NCBI RefSeq assembly: GCF_002155145.1
Contig: NZ_CP021323.1
Span: 2,356,001 to 2,420,000 of the forward strand
Direction: 5' to 3'
Source of the DNA: Kushneria konosiri
GTDB taxonomy: Bacteria; Pseudomonadota; Gammaproteobacteria; Pseudomonadales; Halomonadaceae
DNA length: 64,000 nucleotides
Shown: positions 59,998 to 64,000 of the stretch, one piece after another
Numbering within the stretch: the first letter of the stretch is position 1
Layout of the letters: every line of letters begins with the position of its first letter
Made by a program: the position numbers and the translations under genes
Notes under the pieces: model-generated
The model's input: the letters and a program-made list of their open reading frames with translations, nothing else
The model's database searches: none
What the model was told of the DNA's origin: nothing

Positions 59998-60798
59998 ATG
60001 ACGCCATCGCGCACGCTCAACCGTACGCGCCATGAACTGGCCCGATTTTTAACCACCCGGCGGGCGCGCGTGTCGCCACAGGAGGTCGGGCTGCCGGCCG
60101 GTCAGCGTCGTCGAACCCCGGGGCTGCGACGCGAAGAGGTCGCGGCGCTGGCAGGCGTCGGCGTGACCTGGTACACGTGGCTCGAGCAGGGCCGTGACAT
60201 CAACGTGTCGGCCCGGTTTCTGGACAATCTGTCGCGCGCGTTAAGGCTCGATGCCGCCGAGCGGCGTCATCTGTTTCTGCTGACGCATCAGCGCCCACCG
60301 GTCGAACCCGGTCAGACCTTTTGTGACGTCCCGCCGTTGATCAAGCGACTCATGGCGGATCTGGCCCAGCGGCCCTGTTATGTACTGAATCTGCGCTGGG
60401 ATGTTTTAACCTGGAACGAGGCGGCGGACCGGCTGTTTCATTTTTCCACGCAGCCACCGGAGCAGCGCAACCTGCTGTGGATGCTCTTTGCCGAACCTGC
60501 CCTGCAGGCGCTGATGCATGACTGGGAGAATGAGGTGGCCGCGATCCTTTCGAGTTTCCGGCGTGATTACATCAAGGCCTCTGACGACCCAGCCATGCCG
60601 TCGCTGGTGCAGATGCTGGAAGGCGTTTCGGAAACCTTCAGAACACTCTGGCATCAGCACGAGGTTCATGCGCCCTGTCAGGGGCGGCGATGGTTCAACA
60701 TTGAAGGTGTCGGGCCGGTCGAGTTCGAGCACACCTCGCTGATCATTGATGAATCCCGCCATCTTCGGCTGGTCTATTACGCCGCTCTGGATGAGTAG
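59998..60798 (+). CDS. XRE regulator with MmyB-like ligand domain
   Basis: 266-residue regulator. An N-terminal helix-turn-helix (LARFLTTRRARVSPQEVGLP, then RRTPGLRREEVAALAGVGVTWYTWLEQGRDINVS) is followed by the MmyB-type domain (RPCYVLNLRWDVLTWNEAADRLF, LLWMLFAEP, RRDY, FEHTSLIID), which has a PAS-like fold and binds fatty-acid-like ligands in studied members. Such regulators usually control a neighbouring oxidoreductase or transporter; no obvious divergent partner lies next to it here. Confidence 0.9.
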   Translation: MTPSRTLNRTRHELARFLTTRRARVSPQEVGLPAGQRRRTPGLRREEVAALAGVGVTWYTWLEQGRDINVSARFLDNLSRALRLDAAERRHLFLLTHQRPPVEPGQTFCDVPPLIKRLMADLAQRPCYVLNLRWDVLTWNEAADRLFHFSTQPPEQRNLLWMLFAEPALQALMHDWENEVAAILSSFRRDYIKASDDPAMPSLVQMLEGVSETFRTLWHQHEVHAPCQGRRWFNIEGVGPVEFEHTSLIIDESRHLRLVYYAALDE

Positions 60799-60828
60799 TC
60801 CAAAGGGTTGCTCTGGGTAAGGGCACTG

Positions 60829-61323
60829 TCAGCGGGCGTCACGGGCCTCGTGGAGCGCCTTCTCCATTCGGTAGTTTCTCAACACCTGTCCGCGCCGCTC
60901 GATCGCCTGCGCCTTCACAATCTCAAAGCCCTGAGCCTCGAAAAAGGGGAGTGCGGTGAGGCTCGCCTCGGTCGTCATACGATTCATGCCGCGTTGCCGA
61001 ACGGCCTGCTCGGCGGTCATCAGCAGCGCACTCGCCACGCCGCAGCGCTGATGATCGGGACTGACAAACAGCATATCGAGATGCCCGCCTTCGGTGAGGC
61101 TGGCAAAGCCTGCCGGTAGGCTTTCCTGCATCGCAACCCAGGTGAACTGGCGTTCAAGGCTATTGGCCCAGACGTGACGATCAATGTGGCCGGCCCATGC
61201 CTCGAGTTCAGCCGGGGTGTAGTTCTGTGAGGCCACCTCGCGCACGGCACGCTGGAAGATCGTGAGTGTGATATCAGCGTCAGCGGTGCGGTAATCGCGG
61301 ATGCAAAAGTCGGTGGCGGCCAT
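60829..61323 (-). CDS. GNAT family N-acetyltransferase
   Basis: 164-residue acetyltransferase. FCIRDYRTADADITLTIFQRAV forms the N-terminal strand-helix, LDMLFVSPDHQRCGVASALLMTAE holds the acetyl-CoA-binding R/Q-x-x-G-x-A loop, and ASLTALPFFEAQGFE is motif B. The substrate is unknown. The start at 61323 has AGGA 8 bases upstream; an ATG two codons earlier is too close to it. A truncated paralogue lies at 51590-51857. Confidence 0.9.
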   Translation of the reverse strand: MAATDFCIRDYRTADADITLTIFQRAVREVASQNYTPAELEAWAGHIDRHVWANSLERQFTWVAMQESLPAGFASLTEGGHLDMLFVSPDHQRCGVASALLMTAEQAVRQRGMNRMTTEASLTALPFFEAQGFEIVKAQAIERRGQVLRNYRMEKALHEARDAR

Positions 61324-61440
61324 GAACATTATCCTGCAGTGACGACGTCAGTGGGGACAGGGGGAAAACAGGGTAAGCGGCCATCAAGCAGGGCCGGGTG
61401 TCATTATAAGACACCCAACCCTGGTGCAAGACCGGGATGG

Positions 61441-61501
61441 CGTGATCAATTGGCAGAGGTGAGCAGGCGAAGGGTGATGTCAACGCTTTCAGGAGCCTCG
61501 A
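61441..61501 (-). pseudogene. SDR oxidoreductase C-terminal remnant
   Basis: The minus strand reads IEAPESVDITLRLLTSAN then stop, matching the end of the SDR gene at 63743 (IEAPESVDTTEITLRPTASAN). About 60 bases are recognisable, directly abutting the stop of the LysR gene at 61502. Confidence 0.7.
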
Positions 61502-62401
61502 TCAATTGGAGCACGGCGCAACCATAAAATCGACGAAGGCTCTCAAAGCACTGGGCATGTGCTCGCGGTGCGGATAGTAGAGATAGAACCCCGGAATCGA
61601 AGGTATCCACGAAGAGAGAACGCTTACCAGTTCACCGCTGTCGAGATAGGTTTGCAGGTGATTTGCCGGAAGATAGGCGAGTCCGGTGCCTTCCAGAACC
61701 GCCGAGGCGATCAGGGTGGTGTCGTTGAGGGTCAAGGCGTGGTCTAGCCGTAACTCGAAACGTCTTTTGCCCTCCTGAAAAGTCCATGCAGACAAGGCGT
61801 TCGAGTCACTCCAGCGATAGTTGATACAGACGTGCTCGTGTAAATCGGTCGGGACTTGTGGTGGCGGGCGACGGGCAAAATAGCCTGGTGCGCCTACCAC
61901 GGCCATGTTCAGCGCTGGCGTGAGCTGTCTGGCGACCATGTCCTGTTGCAGGCACTCGCCGGAGCGGATGCCTGCGTCGAAGCCTTGCGAAACGATATCG
62001 GTCAGCGTGTCGTCGATGACCAGATCGATTTCGATATGGGGATATCTCTCCAGGAAGGCTTGAAGTCGCGGCAACACTACGAGCTGGGCGGCGATTCGCG
62101 GTAAATTGATTTTGATCCTGCCTTGCGGTGAGGTTTGAAACGCCGCCGTTTCATGCACTGCCTGGCGAATGTCACCGATCGCCGGCGCTATACGCTGTAG
62201 TAGTCTTTCACCTGCCTGGGTGAGCGATACGCTACGGGTGGTGCGACTCAACACTCTGACCCCCAGCCTTGTCTCCAGCGATCGGATGATATGACTTACA
62301 GCCGATGGCGACATTCCCAGGTGTGACGCAGCACGGCGAAAACTCTGCGATCTGGCAACCTCCATGAATGTGATGAGTTCGGCGATTTCTTTCCCGTTCA
62401 T
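61502..62401 (-). CDS. LysR-type transcriptional regulator (divergent from dehydrogenase)
   Basis: 299-residue LTTR of the DhcR/PtxR-like subgroup. The helix-turn-helix is at ELITFMEVARSQSFRRAASHLGMSPSAVSHIIRSLETRLG. The effector domain contains GRIKINLPRIAAQLVVLPRLQAFLERYPHIEIDLVIDDTLTDIVSQGFDAGIR. The start at 62401 is chosen for GGAGAG five bases upstream and for the conserved N-terminus; the open frame continues to 62593. It is divergent from the dehydrogenase at 62536 and probably controls it. The last residues (APCSN) abut an SDR fragment, so the natural end may have been altered. Confidence 0.9.
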   Translation of the reverse strand: MNGKEIAELITFMEVARSQSFRRAASHLGMSPSAVSHIIRSLETRLGVRVLSRTTRSVSLTQAGERLLQRIAPAIGDIRQAVHETAAFQTSPQGRIKINLPRIAAQLVVLPRLQAFLERYPHIEIDLVIDDTLTDIVSQGFDAGIRSGECLQQDMVARQLTPALNMAVVGAPGYFARRPPPQVPTDLHEHVCINYRWSDSNALSAWTFQEGKRRFELRLDHALTLNDTTLIASAVLEGTGLAYLPANHLQTYLDSGELVSVLSSWIPSIPGFYLYYPHREHMPSALRAFVDFMVAPCSN

Positions 62402-62535
62402 ACCGACTCTCCGTTCATATTGCTGTTTCTCATTCATCACTGCGTGTTGATTGATGCGTATTATAGTGCGCTCGCCGTCGTGGGATAGTCTCGCCACGCT
62501 GTCGACGACCGTCGGCACCCTTTGATGGAGCCAAT

Positions 62536-63577
62536 ATGATGAAAGCGATACGGCGTTGGGAGATGGACGCGATCGGTCGTGAAAGACTGGCATTGGTCAC
62601 TTGCGAGAAGCCACGCCCCGCGGCGGATGAGGTGCTGGTCAGGGTAGGGGCCGTCTCGCTCAACCACCGTGACAAGATGGTGATCGAGAGTGGCAGGGGA
62701 CTGTCGCTGGCTTATCCCTTTACACCCGGTTCCGACATGGCCGGCACCATCGTCGAACTGGGAGAGCTAGTGAAGGGGTTTGCCGAGGGAGATCGGGTCA
62801 TCTCCGTGTTCACGCCCGACTGGATCGATGGGCGTCGACCGGGTAATGCGCGAGCACCGGCCTATCGTACCCTGGGTGGTTTCTACCCCGGCGTTCTCGG
62901 CGAATACGTGGCGATGCCGGCCGCCTGGCTGGTTCATGCGCCACACACTCTGGACGATGTCCGGGCCAGTACCTTGCCCTGCGCCGGTCTGACTGCCTGG
63001 TTTGCGCTCATTGAGAGAGCCGGCGTCAAGGCGGGGGATAGAGTGCTGATTCCGGGCACCGGTAGCGTGGCGCTATTCGGTCTGCTCATCGCGAAGATGA
63101 GCGGGGCCGAGGTGATCGTTGCCACCCAACCGGAGAAAGGTGAACGGGTGCTGGCGCTGGGTGCTGGCGCTGGGTGCCGATCACTGGGTAGATCGTTCCC
63201 GCGACGATTGGATGGAGGCGATATACACGCTGACCGATGACGAGGGCGTGGATCATGTGCTCGACGTGGTTGGTGGCGATAATCTCGGCGTCTCCGTCCA
63301 ATTGGCCGCAGTGGGCGGACACGTATGTCAGATTGGTGCATTGGCGGGGTTCGATGTCGCCTCCCCGGCCATGCCGCTAATGCTCAAGGACGTCACGATT
63401 CACGGTATCGGCACGGGCAGTCGGCGAGCGCTGGAACGCTTCGTGCGGGCCGTGGATCAAACCCGGCTTGAGCCGGTCATCGCGGCACGCTATTCCCTCG
63501 CCGAGCTGCCTCAGGCACTGGATCATCTGGATCTCGGGCCGTTTGGCAAGATTGTAATCGACATGGATAAAGACTGA
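62536..63577 (+). pseudogene. Zinc-less alcohol dehydrogenase / quinone reductase, frameshifted
   Basis: MDR-superfamily NAD(P)-dependent dehydrogenase. The first frame (62536-63240) has the GroES-like domain (DEVLVRVGAVSLNHRDKMV, FTPGSDMAGTIVELGELVKGFAEGDRV) and the start of the Rossmann fold (VKAGDRVLIPGTGSVALFGLLIAK, ATQPEKGERVLALGA). The second frame (to 63577) continues ADHWVDRSRDDWMEAIYTLTDDEGVDHVLDVVGGDNL to the normal end. The switch is caused by a tandem copy of the 13-base unit GTGCTGGCGCTGG (63148-63160 and 63161-63173). Removing one copy restores a single frame of about 342 codons. The good start site (GGAG) and intact remainder suggest a very recent break or a sequencing artefact. 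Confidence 0.88.
63148..63173 (+). repeat. 13-bp tandem duplication inside the dehydrogenase gene
   Basis: Two adjacent exact copies of GTGCTGGCGCTGG. Because 13 is not a multiple of three, the duplication shifts the reading frame. Confidence 0.95.
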
Positions 63578-63742
63578 GTTCGGGTCCTCGCAAAAGGTTC
63601 CAGAGCAGTATGTCGGGCAGCCCGGAGCTTCGACTGCGCGGGCTCCGCGCGCTGCATTCGCCCGGGCTGATTTCCCCCCTCCCATGAAAGCCACCTTATT
63701 CCACGAAGAGCCGAACGCTTCTCTACCGCTGCTCGTGTCGAA

Positions 63743-64000
63743 TCAATTGGCCGAGGCTGTCGGGCGAAGGGTGATTTCAGTGGTGTCGACGCTTTCAGGA
63801 GCCTCGATCACCTGACGTACGGCGCGTGCGATATCGGCAGGCTTGAGCGCGACTTCACGATAGCTCGCAATAACGTCAGCGGTGTCCTCGTGGGTGATGG
63901 TCGAGGCCAGTTCACTTTCGACGACGCCGGGATTGACGCAGGTTACCCGCAGGTAGGTGCTCTCCTGGCGCAGCCCGTCGGATATCGCGCGCACCGCGAA
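63743..64000 (-). CDS. SDR-family oxidoreductase, 3' part (runs off the window)
   Basis: About 85 C-terminal residues of a short-chain dehydrogenase. VTCVNPGVVESELASTI is the typical segment after the catalytic Tyr-Lys, and ALKPADIARAVRQVIEAPESVDTTEITLRPTASAN is the usual end of NADP-dependent SDRs of the YdfG-like group. The catalytic part lies beyond base 64000. A short copy of its 3' end is found at 61441-61501. Confidence 0.85.
   Translation of the reverse strand, partial: FAVRAISDGLRQESTYLRVTCVNPGVVESELASTITHEDTADVIASYREVALKPADIARAVRQVIEAPESVDTTEITLRPTASAN

Overview
This window is a chromosomal segment of a GC-rich gammaproteobacterium, most likely a halophile of the Halomonadaceae (Halomonas/Kushneria-like). 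Three things suggest this: the housekeeping order (eno, fdxA, mutS, pncC, recA-recX, alaS, lysC, csrA, tRNA-Ser, two tRNA-Arg, then smc-zipA-ligA), the strongly acidic proteins, and the gene content. The family-level placement is inference, because there is no rRNA here.

Positions 1-31.7 kb are a dense housekeeping backbone. It runs from the 3' part of enolase through fdxA and mutS (minus strand), pncC, the SOS-controlled recA with recX, alaS, lysC, csrA and three tRNA genes. It continues with dusC, yigZ and a LexA-like protein lacking a DNA-binding domain (minus), smc-zipA-ligA-yheU, a 2-hydroxycarboxylate carrier divergent from a CitA/CitB-type two-component system, mnmC, yciI-yciB, and rnm-yciO. 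A cluster of DnaA-box-like sequences lies between mnmC and yciI.

Positions 31.7-48.4 kb hold a Kv-type ion channel with a zinc-ribbon tail, an EAL protein with a degenerate GGDEF domain, a CYTH triphosphatase, a phosphate transporter with its DUF47 partner, and argA. They are followed by the glrK-qseG-glrR (qseEGF) envelope-stress operon, then xseA, guaB and guaA. Upstream of glrK is a roughly 700-bp stretch with two exact GlrR motifs, a third half-matching one, an exact IHF consensus, a sigma-54 -24/-12 element, and a structured non-coding stretch ending in a strong intrinsic terminator. This has the regulatory layout of the enterobacterial glmY sRNA locus.

Positions 48.4-51.5 kb are a sharply AT-rich, clearly foreign insert directly behind guaA, a known island integration site. 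It carries four co-directional genes: an XRE-type regulator with an unknown C-terminal domain, a second thymidylate-kinase-like protein, a two-helix membrane protein with a large cytoplasmic domain, and a cupin-like protein whose start overlaps the previous gene. I do not recognise this combination as a described system. It is the best candidate here for a new (possibly defence) module.

Positions 51.5-64 kb are a plasticity zone of accessory genes: two LysR regulators, a GST, an MFS pump, a GNAT acetyltransferase, a MmyB-type regulator, a beta-roll protein probably exported by type I secretion, and a quinone-reductase-like dehydrogenase broken by a 13-bp tandem duplication. Gene remnants (GNAT, MFS, NudK-type Nudix, SDR) lie between them. 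Three core genes are embedded in the zone: a SpoU RNA methyltransferase, a COG2509 FAD protein and rlmE. The window ends inside an SDR gene.
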